Source: Branchiostoma floridae
Taxonomy: Eukaryota > Chordata > Leptocardii > Amphioxiformes > Branchiostomatidae
Assembly (NCBI RefSeq): GCF_000003815.2
Contig: NC_049992.1
Coordinates: 19,900,356 to 19,964,355, forward strand
Direction: 5' to 3'
DNA: 64,000 nucleotides
Positions within the stretch are counted from its first letter, which is position 1. Each line of letters begins with the position of its first letter. Shown piece by piece: positions 1-12,179 of the stretch. The notes under the pieces are model-generated. The model did not search any database and was not told the DNA's origin. It saw only the letters and a list, made by a program, of their open reading frames with translations. The position numbers were made by a program, and so were the translations under genes.

Positions 1-1940
1 AACAAAAGTGCACGTGAAACTTGGAACGGCCGTTCTCCGTATGGGCGGTGGTGTTCCTGTGTCTTCATCAGCATCATTGTCTATAGGAGAAGAAAGAAAG
101 ACGATATCATATTGAGCCTGTAATTAATGTTAATAATATCTATTTTATTGCACTGTTGGTGTAATTCTCCTCCTCATCAATAACATTATCATCTTTGGCG
201 AAACATAATTGAACGGTCACGTCTCCATATGGATGGTGTCAACATCAATCTATCTTTTACAGTTTCATTGCCTCAGGCCAATTTAATAAAATGATAATGA
301 TTTTTTATGTGGATGGCATTCGCAAGCGCATCACTTTTCGACTATATAAAGTAGAGCTGCAAATTTATGCTGTAAATTGTAATGAAAACATGATATACGA
401 AAACGGATACTTTTTGTCGTAGAAAACCAGTTGAAGCATTCACATAGAGAAAGAACAAATATGCAGAATCTGTTGTTTGGTACAACGTGCTCTGTGTGTT
501 CATCCAACTCCCTGACTACGTGATATGAAGCCAAAAAGTCTATGATTAATGGCATGTAATTTTGTTACGCTGTAGGTTTTATCTTTATTATCCCCATTAC
601 AATTAGTATGAAACATTGCCAACATCAAACATGAAACTTTGAATGGCTGCTCTCCGTATGGCCTATATCATAATACCCTAAAGGAGAAAAATCTAATAAT
701 AAGCCTATGATTAATGAAGCTTAAGCTGTCCTTACTGTTGGTGTCATCCTTGTCATCTCTAATATTATTATGAAATATTGACTGTATTTATCTTTAGGCT
801 TCTTTAGCAAAGGAAATAAGCTACTCTTAAAAGGTTTAATTACATATATCTTCTCATTCATTCTTCTTTCTATTCCTGCAGGGATATTTTTTATGCCACA
901 GCATATGATGTTTCCATTAATTTTGATGAAAATATCCACTAGATGTGATAATTGCATTGCAGTAACTCTAGTTCATAAGGGCCTTGATATGAAGAAGCCC
1001 CTATGTGTTGCATATGGAATAATATCAATCATAACTCTCAGGAGGTACATTTAGTACATTATGACATTATTACATTAAGTATTAAGCCATGTTGATTTGA
1101 TTACTAGTATATGGATGTAACCTCCGAGCGCGCATCAATTTTCATTTGTTTCTAAATAAGACAAAGTTTTTGACCATAATGTAAATGGTATTAAGCAGCT
1201 GCAAAATGAGCAAATATATGCCTTAAGCTACAAAATAAATATCGAAAAACGGATATTGATCTTAAAGAATGCGGATATTGATGTTGTCAATTCCGAAGAC
1301 AAAGATGACAATGTGAAAAAAAATGAAGAATATATTGTTTCGTACATCATTCTCTTAATATGTGTTTCTCCCGTTGCTAAACCTTCCTCATAAGATTTTT
1401 AGAATAATGAAGACAACTTTTTAGTTTGGCCACGTTTTTTCTATTCGCACGTTCATTTTTGGGGTTTCCAGAGGACGCCATCTATATAATCCAATCAGCA
1501 TCAACATAGTCATGAAATCTTCACATTGTGAAAACGACTGGCATAAAGTCAGTAGCACCATAAAGATTTCACCCTTACTTGTCTTAAGCACATCTAAAGT
1601 GCTATAAAAAGATAGTGTTGTAAATTGCACACAGGGTGGATTGTGCCTAATTCTATCTAGATGAAAGCAACTGTCTTGACAGTGCTTATTCTTAATGGTG
1701 AATGGGAGTAAATTGCACTGATGAGAGCATGTTAAGAGTCTATTAATGCTTTCCATGGCTTACTGGCTATTGTAATGTTACATTGTGGAAGAACAGAGCA
1801 TGTGTGGGTGAAGGTAACATGTATCATTCAATGGATTACTTCTGCAAGTTCTCTGAAATGACCTACATTTTACATCGCTTCAGATTACTGAGTGTGTACT
1901 GTGATAGAAGAGAACCCCCTTGATGAATGCACTTGAATGT
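1..1940. other. AT-rich intergenic DNA with an old duplication
   Basis: No convincing coding exon is visible; the open frames are short and lack family resemblance or splice context. Two stretches about 600 bp apart, near 12-190 and 625-775, share a run of similar motifs in the same order (a 'ctctccgtatgg' motif, then 'cctgtaattaatg' against 'cctatgattaatg', then 'actgttggtgt'). This suggests an old, degraded duplication. Confidence 0.5.
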
Positions 1941-1944
1941 TTGG

Positions 1945-2510
1945 GGTGTTTGGAACACATATAGGGGTGTCAGAAGTCACTCAGAACATAGGGGTGCCAA
2001 GCATGGATGCTTTTTGAACATAGGGGTGTTGGAACATGAGAATACTGGATCATATTGGTGTTAAAACATAGAGGTATCAAAACATAGAGGTGTTGAGAAC
2101 ATAGGGGTATTGGGGACATAGGGTTGTCAGGACATAGGGGTGGAACACAGGGGAGTTAGAACACATTGGTGTCGGAACATAGAGGTGTCAGGACATAGGA
2201 TCGTAGGGACGCCTGAACATAGTGGTGATGGAACACGGGGCGTGAGAACATGGGGTATAGTTGGCTAAATCAACGTGATGATGATGATGATCATNNNNNN
2301 NNNNNNNNNNNNNNNNNNNNNNNNNNNNNNNNNNNNNNNNNNNNNNNNNNNNNNNNNNNNNNNNNNNNNNNNNNNNNNNNNNNNNNNNNNNNNNTAGGGG
2401 TGTTAGGTGCATAGGGGTGTCGGAAGATAGGGGTGCCAGAACATAGGGGTGTCGAAACACAGGCCCTGGGGTATCGTGACATAGGGGTGTCAGAACATAG
2501 GGGTCCTTTA
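1945..2510. repeat. 16-17 bp minisatellite interrupted by an assembly gap
   Basis: Degenerate tandem units built on the core 'aacataggggtgtc' repeat across this stretch on both sides of a 100-base N run at 2295-2394. Units vary (ggggtgttgg, agaggtatca, ggggtattgg), so the array is old and diverged. The gap inside the array suggests that the assembler collapsed or could not span it. Open frames read through it on both strands are repeat artefacts. Confidence 0.85.
2295..2394. other. Assembly gap (100 N)
   Basis: Exactly 100 unknown bases, the usual placeholder for a scaffold gap of unknown size, inside the minisatellite. Confidence 0.98.
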
Positions 2511-3149
2511 AAAATAGACTGCGCACGTCGTTTGATAACAAAAGTGGTTATATGTTCTGCTTCAGCGCTGAAATTTTGCTTCAGTGTCCCACAATCTGTA
2601 CATGTCCTGCATGATAGAGAATTGCTAAACTTTCATTCCAACACAAAAATAATGTAAGGACTTACCCCTAAATTTTCGGTCGATCTCCGTTGACCTTGTT
2701 CACAGAATGACCCTTTCTCACTCCAGCAGTGACGTCAGGATGGTTTCGTTTTGCCGTTGGAAGAGAAACGATTCCTTTTGACTGATATAATTCATCATTG
2801 TAGTCAGTTCAGGAGATCAGGGTTGCATATACCCTAAAGGCTGCTTTTGTTAAGCTCCTTCTCCAGATAAATGTATGCTCCACATAGGCACAGATGATGT
2901 GTCTATTGGCATTTCAAATCCACTTCCTCTTGTAACATATACAGAGCTTACTAGATAAGAAACCAATGTTTCTACTTGCACATTCATCACTGACATGCTG
3001 TTTTTTTTCATATATAACTATAATTTAGCAACATATACAGTTGGTACACATGTGCATGTCCGTTACTAGAAGTAGTTTATAGGAACCAGCCGGAATGAAG
3101 AAATTACAAAATTTGTGACACATTCGGGCTGGAATTCCAAATGGACCTA

Positions 3150-3580
3150 GTAATCTCTTCACACGAGAGGCAAAATGAGCCGGAATGCTGTCTGAATAGT
3201 AAATTAGCCCTGGGTATTCGTAGTACATTCCAGAAATTCTCACTGCATTCCATATATTTCTGTTTATTCTTGTGGCCGGATGGTTTTGCATCAAATGGGA
3301 TCAGAATGTTTCGAATAATGTTTAAATGCCTATGCGGTCATACTGTTGTTAGAATACCCTTGAAATTCCGTTCAATATTTCTCCATTTAAAATGCACCTT
3401 GAAAGCACAAATATCTGGAATGCAGTGAGAATTTCTAGAATACAGCACAGATTCCAAGGAATATACAATTTGAATAAGCCAGAATGCCGTCCGAATAAAA
3501 TTCTTCGGAATGCCGTCATTGAAAGCATTTTTATTCAGACGGTATTCTGACTCATTCCAATTCTCGTGTGAAGGGGCCTT
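3150..3580. mobile_element. MITE-like element with ~45 bp terminal inverted repeats
   Basis: The left end from about 3157 (cttcacacgaga, then aatgagccggaatgc and tctgaata) is the reverse complement, with mismatches, of the right end at 3535-3573 (tattcagacgg, gactcattcc, tctcgtgtgaag). The element is about 420 bp, has no coding capacity and carries further internal copies of the 'gaatgccgtc' motif. This is the architecture of a non-autonomous DNA transposon; the superfamily cannot be assigned because target-site duplications are not clear. Confidence 0.7.
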
Positions 3581-3599
3581 AAATGCGATTTAGATAGTT

Positions 3600-6130
3600 C
3601 TTCATTCACAACCGGTAACTGCACATTTACAACTGACGACATTTTGGAGACTAACTGACACCTACTTCGGGACAATGATGACGCCAAATTTATGTACACT
3701 CCTGTAAATATGTGGTTATTTGATATATACCACGTAGAACGTTTGCTATAAATTTTCGTTCACCAATCTCATGAAATTATTCACGCACGCACTAACTTGG
3801 CTAACAAGCTCTGCAACTTTTTTTGCTGTAGTTGTTATTTCTTCACCAGCCACAATTTGTTTTATATTTCACCACATTTCTGGTCACTATATCAACACAC
3901 TGGAACAGTCTTGATTTACAAAAGTTTTTGGGCAGGATTTTTATTCATCTTGAACTTTTAAAGGGGGTTTCTGCATGGGGAAAATTCATGGCATTCTGTA
4001 ACCAAAAATTTAGGATGACATAAGATCGTCATACATTTTCCAATGGTAATATCATTGTACAAACTCAGAGTATGCTTTCATTAGAGTATTTTTGTTGTCA
4101 TCTTACAGCAATTCTTATAATAAGGGTAAATGCCAAAAATAAAGACTCTCTTTTTGTGACAAGTAGTTCCAGAAGCTATATGTTAGAACCTAATACCTGC
4201 CTTCCAAAGGTGAGATGATCCATAGCTACAAAATTTAAATGTCAATTATGGACCTTAAATGGTCCATGATACATTATTTCTGCTTTGTCAACAAAAGATG
4301 GTGATTGTCTTTGCAATTTTTCATGCATGGGCACATCATTCTGCAGTTTAAAGATGTCCAAAAGCTACTAATATTAATACAGAAATGTAATATCCACAAT
4401 AAAAGAGTACATTCGTACTTATTTGCAAGCAACTGGATTGAGTAAACGATTAACCGGTCAGGAGTATCTGGTAGCATTCACTCCCTATCGACATATTTTT
4501 TTCAATCACTAACAAATCTAGATGCATGTGTCACTGAGATGTCTAACTGTTTACTAATTTATTGTTGATATTGTTATTTGGTTTCAACTCGACTACTCTC
4601 TTTTGAATTGCAAGTAACTTACAATAGGAAGGACTTACTTGCATAGGTCTCGAGCAGCTGCATTTGGTGCTAACTCAGGTGACCTCAATACGACTTTCGC
4701 AAGGGTCTGGTTCACTTTTTACAAGTTTTCACAGATAATCAGGTTCAGGTCCAGACCTGGACCTGATCCTCTGGAGCTGGACCGTACCTGGATTTTCTAC
4801 ACCAGTACCCTCCCCTAGATCACTGTGTTAGGCCTCAATAGCATGTAGTTAAATGCTCTGGATGCTTCCCTATACATACATGTAGGACTGTCAAGGCTTA
4901 AAGTCCCATTTGTTGGACAAAAAATGTGCTTCTGATGAATGTAACACCAGGGAATTGATCAGGAACGCTATGTTAGGAAGTGTGAATGCCCTCGCAGTGG
5001 GGAGGCAGTGTTTGATGACAGCACTTCTTGGACCCATAAACCCTGGAGTGACATATGCCAGTATTACCTGTGGATCTGCGGCCTTAGGCCCAGGATTAGG
5101 GTTAAGCTGGCCCTGTGGGACTCGACAGACATGTTTTACAGTGATAGAGATGTAGACGCACCTTTTCATGCATAGGCCTTACATTGGGGGTGGGTGCATC
5201 ATACTGGTACAAAACCACTTTAACTTTCTTTTAGACCAGTCTGAAAAAAAACTTTTAAAAACCCCAGTAAATCGGATTTTGGACCAATTACATAACAATG
5301 TATATTGGCAGGCGTCCACATGATTGGGGGCTGACCGGTCCAAGAAAATAGCAAGAGAGATGTGGAATAGAGTCTGTAGTCATATCGATCAAGTTTCTAC
5401 AGTAAAACGTGCAGAGGAAGCTGGCCTTGTTCACATGTAGATAGGATTTTAAAATGCCAGGGGGTGTGAGAAAATCCACCAAACAGATTCCTGAGACTTG
5501 ATTTCTTTCAATTGAATGTACTATTCTTTTGAGTAATTCACAAATTTTCACGATTAGGTCCAGGTTCAGGTTTGGACCTGTTCCTCTGGACCTAAATTTT
5601 TCCGTACATGCACCAGTACCCACCCCTTTAAAGGCCTCAACAATTGTTCTTGTTAGTACAAACTCCAAGAGTGTGGACAGCCTATATGCTATAAATGTCT
5701 TTGCATAATTCCCTACAAAACAACAAAATTGTCCAACTTCTTTCTCTTGAAAATTTAAAAAAAGAGCAAAACCCTAGAAAAGCTTTTTTAGATTATCGTT
5801 CTGGTAAATGGTATCTCTGATTTATAACATTGCTTTAAAAAATTGAGGTTTTTGAATGCCATAGACTATGGTTCAATTCCCAAGCCAGCTGTAATGTAAG
5901 ATAAATACTGAAAGTAAATACGTTCAGGGCTCGGTTTCATCTTACGAGGCTTTGCAGAAATCCCTTTAAGACGCTGAGTTAAGTGCAGGATCATTCGGCA
6001 CATTTAACTACGCTACGGATGGGAGCTGCATATAACTCACTACTAGTGGGTAATTACCACAAGGTAGGTCTCAATATGTTAACTTCAGAACAGCCACCTA
6101 AATCTATTGGTTATAACGTTAGGTCAGACC
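3600..6130. other. Intergenic DNA, no gene recognised
   Basis: No exon with family resemblance was seen. A degenerate direct repeat is present: about 4715-4830 and 5535-5645 share 'aggttcaggt', 'gacctg', 'cctctgga' and 'caccagtaccc' in the same order. The stretch 4891-5169 is open on both strands, but neither translation is recognisable. Confidence 0.4.
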
Positions 6131-6134
6131 AATT

Positions 6135-6299
6135 TTATTTGTTGCTTCTCGGATTTACCGACCCTATCTGTTCCAATATGAAAAAAAAAAGTTTCTTCCT
6201 CAAATTCCAGTAGCTGTACCTGCCTATACCCACGATTTTTTTTTCGACCGACCAAATATTTTTCTGAAAAAAAAAAAAATCCGAGAAACGACAAATAAT
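6135..6299. mobile_element. Small foldback/MITE with ~22 bp terminal inverted repeats
   Basis: The left end 'ttatttgttgcttctcgga' near 6135 is matched in reverse complement by 'tccgagaaacgacaaataa' ending near 6299, with two mismatches. The interior is A/T homopolymer-rich and non-coding. It lies immediately to the left of the first 111-bp direct repeat. Confidence 0.6.
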
Positions 6300-6408
6300 G
6301 GTAGGATTTCTAATAGAGCAATCGTAGGGAATTTCGCTGACGGAAACGTCCCTTGACCTCACTGAGCGACATCCGCCGGCTAGGTCGGCCGGGCTCGCAT
6401 TTTGCTTA
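6298..6408 (+). repeat. 111-bp direct repeat, copy 1
   Basis: It is nearly identical (I see one mismatch) to 7331-7441, about 1.03 kb away. It contains the GC-rich segment 'cgacatccgccggctaggt'. The near-identity in otherwise diverged DNA implies a recent duplication, or terminal direct repeats of an element. Confidence 0.9.
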
Positions 6409-6409
6409 T

Positions 6410-7160
6410 CATTTCGTTCAAAAATTCTGGATTTTAGTTCTTATCAAGAGCTTCTTCCCAGTGCACAGCGTGTCTGAACCACTGAGGCACACGATTCCGC
6501 CAGTAGACGATGTGGGACCGCTGGATGGCTCACGGAATCGGCCGATAAAGCGCATCACCACGAAGGGCGAGCTGTCCGAACACCACGCCATGGCCATGCG
6601 CGCCATCCAGCCACTTTCGACAGCCAGTAACTCGCTCTACCTGGGGCTCCGAAACATCACGTCACTGAAAATCTGTCTCAGACAAACTTGCAGATGCTAC
6701 GAAGGACTTGCCCTCTCTCTTATGAGACGTACAGTCCAACTGGAGGCCAAACGGTGACCGCCCCCCCCCCCCCCAGCCCAACAGTTCCACCGAATATTCT
6801 CGAATTCTCGCGCCCTTCCCGTTCTCGCGAGACGTTCGTGATCTCCCGTGACAGTCATGGTTCCATTATCAGGGGCGCGGCAGCTACGTAAACGAGCGGC
6901 ACTTCCTTCTCTGCGTTCCTTCTGTTCACCTTCGACAACACTAGGAAACCAGCTCCAGCGGCGTGTTGAAGACCCTCAGGACCCCTCACATCACAGTACT
7001 AAGTTAGACTCACCGCGTCGGCGCACCTGTTTCCGGCCCGAGTCTACGCTGTTCGACAGTGCCCGGCGGCGTTCTGCAGGCAGATCTTCACCAGTTCTGG
7101 ACTGTTTCTTTGACACTGACCTGAAATCTTATATTCCCTCTAATTTACTACAATAACAAT
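6410..7160 (+). other. GC-rich unrecognised coding-like module between direct repeats
   Basis: This stretch is much more GC-rich than its surroundings and is open in long pieces of three plus frames: to 6757, 6688-6891 and 6848-7156. The frame changes fall near a 14-base C run (about 6759-6772) and near 6890. The last piece, rich in Ser, Arg and Pro, ends at a stop at 7156. I recognise no family. It could be a broken gene fragment, a retrocopy or cargo of an element bounded by the 111-bp repeats. No splice signals were convincingly placed. Confidence 0.35.
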
Positions 7161-7235
7161 ACCACCCTTCACACATTTTCCGCTACGCGGTTTGGGGCCA
7201 CCTCACTACGCTTGGCTTGGCCGTCTTTGCACAAC

Positions 7236-7704
7236 CTGTAAGCCTCTCATCGAGCAGAATAAAGACATCATATATGCCCCAAATCGCGTAGCTCTCTCCC
7301 TGTGTCGTCTCGGAATACGTAAGAGTAATTATGGTAGGATTGCTAATAGAGCAATCGTAGGGAATTTCGCTGACGGAAACGTCCCTTGACCTCACTGAGC
7401 GACATCCGCCGGCTAGGTCGGCCGGGCTCGCATTTTGCTTAACCACCATCCCACCCTTGCTGCATTGAATTTATCCTTTCAAAGAATGTTACCGTAGCAC
7501 TACATGCATATGTACACTCACTGTATTGCTCATTGTTATAGCCAAGATCCTGGTCTTAGACCCTACATTGTTGTGATCGGCAAGACCTTGGTCTTAGGCC
7601 GCACAACCTGTAGGCGTCTCATCGAGCTGAATAAAGACATCATTATATGCCCTAAACCGCGTAGCTCTCTCCCTGTGTCGTCTCGGAGTACGTAAGAGTA
7701 ATTA
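7236..7704 (+). repeat. ~90-bp repeat pair around the second 111-bp copy
   Basis: 7236-7329 and 7618-7704 share a ~90-bp unit (containing 'gcgtagctctctccctgtg' and 'gtaagagtaatt') at high identity. They flank copy 2 of the 111-bp repeat at 7331-7441. The whole 6.3-7.7 kb block is therefore a nested set of direct repeats. Confidence 0.8.
7331..7441 (+). repeat. 111-bp direct repeat, copy 2
   Basis: Near-identical partner of 6298-6408 in the same orientation. The single mismatch I see is near the start of the unit (attg against attt). Confidence 0.9.
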
Positions 7705-8219
7705 AATTGGTGTGGCCTTAAGCAGCGGGTAAAGGAAAAAAAAATGCCTTCTCTATCACCCATCCACAGCTCAGTCTAATATTCCAAGCACAGGTTAAAT
7801 GTAGGAGAAACACACCATGCAGAAAAGGAATGTACATGTATATCATGACTTTTCCCCAGTCAGAGTGTTTCTAATATTTGTTTTAGAGGATATATAGCTG
7901 ATAATTTTCCTTTTGCCAATTTGAGACTGTGATTCTAAAATTATGTATTCCTCTTGCGATTCCTTGTAATCAGTCACACCCTAGGAGGAGAGCTGGGCAG
8001 AGTTGATGGACAACATGCTCCTATATCCTTATCTCTGGGGCTAATTATGGGTGAAAAATAAACCATCCACAGATATTATCTATGATTCTATTGAGTTTTG
8101 TTTCTGAATCCTTCAGTCCTATATACTTTAGTAAGAATCAGATTGGAAAAGTGTTCTATTATACGTTGACTGTATTACTGAGCTTTGCGAGGGTGTCAGA
8201 CTGTGAGTGGCTAGATTGT

Positions 8220-8720
8220 GAAGTCGCGTGGCGCAGCGGCGGCATTTGTGCCCCGTGATCGAGAGGTCGCAGGGTCAAATCCGACTGCGTGTCACCGATC
8301 TTGTGCCCTTGGGAAAAGCACTTTACACTGCTTTCCTCACTATACTCAGGTGTCAATGAGTACCTAGCTTCGGTTAGGGCCATCCCTCGGATAGGACGTT
8401 AAATGGAGGTCCCGTGTATGGGGAGAGTCACACCCCATACACGTTAAAGAACCCCCACACGTGCGATGGTGCGGTGTGAGATGGAGCAAACCCTTCTGTC
8501 TGGAGTTAGTGATTCACTTCAAATCACCAGGACGGGAGACCTGGCGCATCCCCGTCTTGTAATTAGCCAGCGAAAGGGTATGTCACCCCGTAAGGGGCGG
8601 TATAACCCCCCGTGTGTAAACATGTGCGAACATGTGTGTATGTTGTGACCTTTGACACCTGTTTTGCCATACCCTCCATTGTCATCGTATGTGGAGAATC
8701 CTAATAAATAAATTGACTCA
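8220..8720 (+). mobile_element. tRNA-derived SINE, apparently full length
   Basis: The head resembles a tRNA gene: a box-A-like 'gtggcgcagcggcgg' and a box-B-like 'ggtcgcagggtcaaatcc' lie about 35 bp apart, as in an internal Pol III promoter. The body (containing 'gtgtcaccgatcttgtg', 'ttacactgctttcctcac' and 'cacgtgcgatggtgcgg') is shared with the copy at 30.44-30.9 kb. The tail ends in an AATAAATAAA-like run. Non-coding; mobilised in trans by a LINE. Confidence 0.85.
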
Positions 8721-8729
8721 AACTAAATT

Positions 8730-9900
8730 CTGCTGACCCTAGCCCTTTTTTCGGGGTTGACCGCTGGCTAGGGAATAATAATTTTGATCGGTCATCTTCA
8801 AGTTCAACAGTATCTGGTAACTTTTATGACATATGTTCACTGAATGTAGATTTGGAAGAATATTTTGGACAGCTTACACATAATAATTAATATATCTGAT
8901 GTAAAATCTTCATAGAGTTATTCACACAGCTATAAAACCTAAACAATAAAAATAAATTAAACTACACAAAACATGCAAGATGTTTAGCCAAAATTATTTA
9001 GGATGCAAAAACAAAAGATTCAGGCATTCTTATCATTTCCAATTACATGATAATTTGACATGTATCTCTATCTCACTACAACTATACGTTGTACTTTCTC
9101 CATCATTTTCTATATTCTTTACATAGACTTTATGTACTAGACAAGGCAAACAACAAGACTTTACTGTTGCAAATGAATTGAATGAGCCATGGGAAGACTG
9201 GACATCGTACATCCTTTTGATTTTATCAAGTTGTAGTAAACCTGATCACATGTCAGTTGCATGGAAAATGAAGTAGTACATTTTTCTTACTACCTTGTTT
9301 GCAGTAGTCAGAATTGAATATTGCACCAATATTTCAATTACTCTTCAACTACAGACACCTGAGAATAGGTACCTTTAAAATATCATTTATTGTGTATACT
9401 GCAGATCTTAAGTATCTTCTTCTTGACATGTCTTAGATTTCACCTCCGGAGACAAACACAACATTACTGTCACCTTGTTGACTGAGAAACTTTTAATAAA
9501 ACTTTTGCACAATGGAAGACTGTCACTGAAAACGTCCGTTGTTCAGAAGGGAGAATACAGTATTCTGGGCCATACACTCTGGAGAAATATTTCAACTCAT
9601 GTCTTGTCTTGTCAAGTCTTAGAGTAACTGTTGTGTACATGTGTTAAGTTCCAGGTTAATTGCTGTGAACGGCAACTAATTTCATCTGTTTGAATACTTG
9701 GTCCTAAAAATTTAAATCTTCTGATCCTTTTTAAACTTTTAAAGTAACGCTTAGCTCACATGTCCAGAGTTTGGAACAAAAGTGCAATTGTAGAGGAGAC
9801 AATAAAACATGTCGAATGTCCGTATGTTCCGTGATAGACACTTTTCTTTCTCGTTTCTGCAAACATCCCGATCGGTGCCTGTTTTGGAAATGTGACCTCA
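8730..9900. other. Intergenic DNA, nothing recognised
   Basis: AT-rich sequence without long open frames, RNA-gene motifs or obvious repeats. Confidence 0.5.
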
Positions 9901-9923
9901 AAGCATTACAACGCGGTCACAAC

Positions 9924-10103
9924 GCGGTCACATTTTGATGCTTCAAGCAGGTTGTGACAGACCCAACCACCGACACGGATGATCCCAAACAGCATTTTGT
10001 GCACCAAGCGAGTTGAACTTTCAGGAGACATACATTTTTGTCCTCCAAATTGCCTGAAGCTAGTGATCATATGACGATCACTCAACCTACTGAATGTGAC
10101 CGC
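9924..10103. mobile_element. Possible 180-bp MITE
   Basis: The left terminus 'gcggtcacatt' (9924-9934) is matched exactly in reverse complement at 10093-10103, and weaker inverted similarity continues inward. A second 'acgcggtcac' lies just outside the left end. The short arms keep this tentative. Confidence 0.35.
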
Positions 10104-10151
10104 AACCACAGAGGGCAAGTTTGACAACATCTAAGAGAGAAATAGACATCA

Positions 10152-10310
10152 CTACTTGCTCCATTCCGTGGGACTGGGTGTAGGCTTTGCGGGATGGGGG
10201 CTGCCTGGAGACTCCGGTGTCTGTTTGTGCAGCCACTCCATCTTCTGTCTGTGGGCGACCACGGCGTCAATCAAGTCCTCTCCCAGGACCACATCTTCAG
10301 AAGCATAGAC
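10152..10310 (-). CDS. Putative terminal exon of an unidentified minus-strand gene
   Basis: Read on the minus strand, about 50 codons look coding-like, with an acidic/hydrophobic stretch (VVLGEDLIDAVVAHRQKMEW) followed by a Pro/Ser-rich tail and a stop at 10152. An acceptor-like 'cttgtacag' precedes it near 10311, with an alternative 'tccccaccag' slightly further upstream. I recognise no family, and no matching upstream exon was found in 10.3-13 kb. It may be a chance open frame, or the last exon of a gene whose other exons are short. Confidence 0.25.
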   Translation of the reverse strand, partial: VYASEDVVLGEDLIDAVVAHRQKMEWLHKQTPESPGSPHPAKPTPSPTEWSK

Positions 10311-10564
10311 TGTACAAGCATAGGCTGGTGGGGACAAATGAAGTAATATTAAACGTTATATATCAAATACATATATCTATATACAAATTAACAGGACCGT
10401 CAATTAGACTTGAGCTCTTTTTTTTACAATAGGCTCCGTTTCTTAAGTTCCAGAAACAATCGCTAGGCGACGATTTTGTTTCGTAAACAACAATGGTTAA
10501 GCAGAAATCTTTTATTTATAACGTAATTCTATATTTCCTGAAGTTTAATAAATTTTAAACAGTT

Positions 10565-10680
10565 ATCGCTGTGTGTGTGAGAGAGAGAGAGTGTGTGTGT
10601 GTGTGATTGTTTGTGCATGCTTGTCTCTGTGTGTTTATATGTGCGTATACTTTTATGTGTTTTAATGTGTGTTTGTATAT
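10565..10680. repeat. TG/GA-rich simple repeat
   Basis: Imperfect (TG)n and (GA)n runs; open frames across it are low-complexity artefacts. Confidence 0.8.
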
Positions 10681-11474
10681 TTGAACCCAGCGAGACCGCA
10701 GGCGAGATCGCCGTCTGGTAGAGTGGGGGACCTCTGTCTAAAACATGTCTATTTTCTAATACTATTGTCAAATATATTATGTTTATAATCTTTTTTCTCC
10801 ATTTACTAAAACTGTGAGAACACAGGCGCACTTTTCTTGGTACTAAATCTTTGTAGTTTTATTACATGTTGCTATCTTTAATAACAACTTTGACCAAAAG
10901 TCACTTAATAAAGAAAAGAAATTTACCCTGCTGACATATACAAGCTATTCTAGAATTCTGACCAAGTTTTTGAATATGAATTAATCACCAAGCTCTCGCA
11001 TTAAAAGGTATTGTTTAGACCAGTTTTCTACACAGCGACCTGTTCTTGGTTCTGAACTCTTTCCATACAAGAGCACGGTTTGTTCGTTACAAGTAGCAGT
11101 ACAAAGTCCTCTGAATGTGCCAAAAAGCGCGCTTTGTACACTGTTCCGGATCCCGTAACATTACCCAATGACGGTAATAAATTCATACTATTGTTCTCCA
11201 TAAGACCTTGACAGAAGCTCATCTAATGCCGGTATATCAGGCATGGATCAACTGTTTTTTATATTCAACTGACTGACATGTATTGCAGTTCTAAAAAGCA
11301 CTGCAATTCTAGTTAGAATAACTAGGGGACGTTTTTGAACCATAACATCGAATCCTCTATGACGCATCTTGTATGATGGTAGTTCTATCAACAATCAACA
11401 AAAAATCATCAATACGCTTATGTGTGTCTGTGTATGTTCTTGTGTCGCTGCTTGTATGTGCACGTTACTCTGCT

Positions 11475-11477
<3 letters not shown>

Positions 11478-11551
<74 letters not shown>

Positions 11552-11569
11552 GTGTGTGTGTGTGTGTGC
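11478..11569. repeat. (TG)n microsatellite
   Basis: About 90 bases of near-perfect TG repeat with one interruption. It creates spurious CV-repeat open frames on the plus strand and HT-repeat frames on the minus strand. Confidence 0.97.
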
Positions 11570-11849
11570 TTTTCTGTATGTACGTGTGTCTGTTTGTGGT
11601 TGTGTGTGAGCTTCTGTGTTGCACTTGTGTTTGTCAAGTTGTGTGTATGTGTTTCACCATAAACACGTGAAGGATCATTCTTGTCATTTAAAGTGCGTTT
11701 TGGTGCTGCTCCTGATTGTTATGGTGGAAAAGGTGGATCAGTGATCAGCAAAAACGTGTGCACGAGGGATATTCGTATGTCGGTGAGAAAACCCTCTGAA
11801 ATAGAAGCCAGTGTACTAATAAACGGACACAAACACTGAGACAATCACA

Positions 11850-11927
11850 CACACACGAACGCACGCACGCACACACACACACACAAAAAAACACAGACAT
11901 ATACATGCGCACTCACACGCACACAGA

Positions 11928-11965
<38 letters not shown>
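11850..11965. repeat. (AC)n microsatellite
   Basis: Imperfect AC array; it faces the TG array 300 bp away in inverted orientation. Confidence 0.95.
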
Positions 11966-11968
<3 letters not shown>

Positions 11969-12179
11969 CTAGAGTGTTACGCCAAAAGCCGGTTTGCCGG
12001 GAACTCAAATACAACAAACATACGTATGTCGTCATACAAGACCGTTCTCATCTTGTTTTCTTGCAATTGTTCATAATCGTTTGCGCTCGTGCTGTATGTA
12101 ATGTTGTCTTTGGTCACGATGTGTTTTATTATAAGATATTTAAAAAAATGTTCACCAAGAAGTAATATGCGTTAACTGT

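Noticed and set aside
4891-5169. Overlapping open frames on both strands
   Set aside because: No family resemblance, no splice context, and both strands are equally open.
8224-8300. tRNA gene
   Set aside because: The box A and B motifs are present, but the cloverleaf is degenerate and continuous with a dispersed SINE body. The same holds at 14.5, 30.4 and 55.4 kb.
11369-11670. Long Cys/Val-rich and His/Thr-rich open frames on both strands
   Set aside because: They are translations of the TG/CA dinucleotide array in several frames at once.
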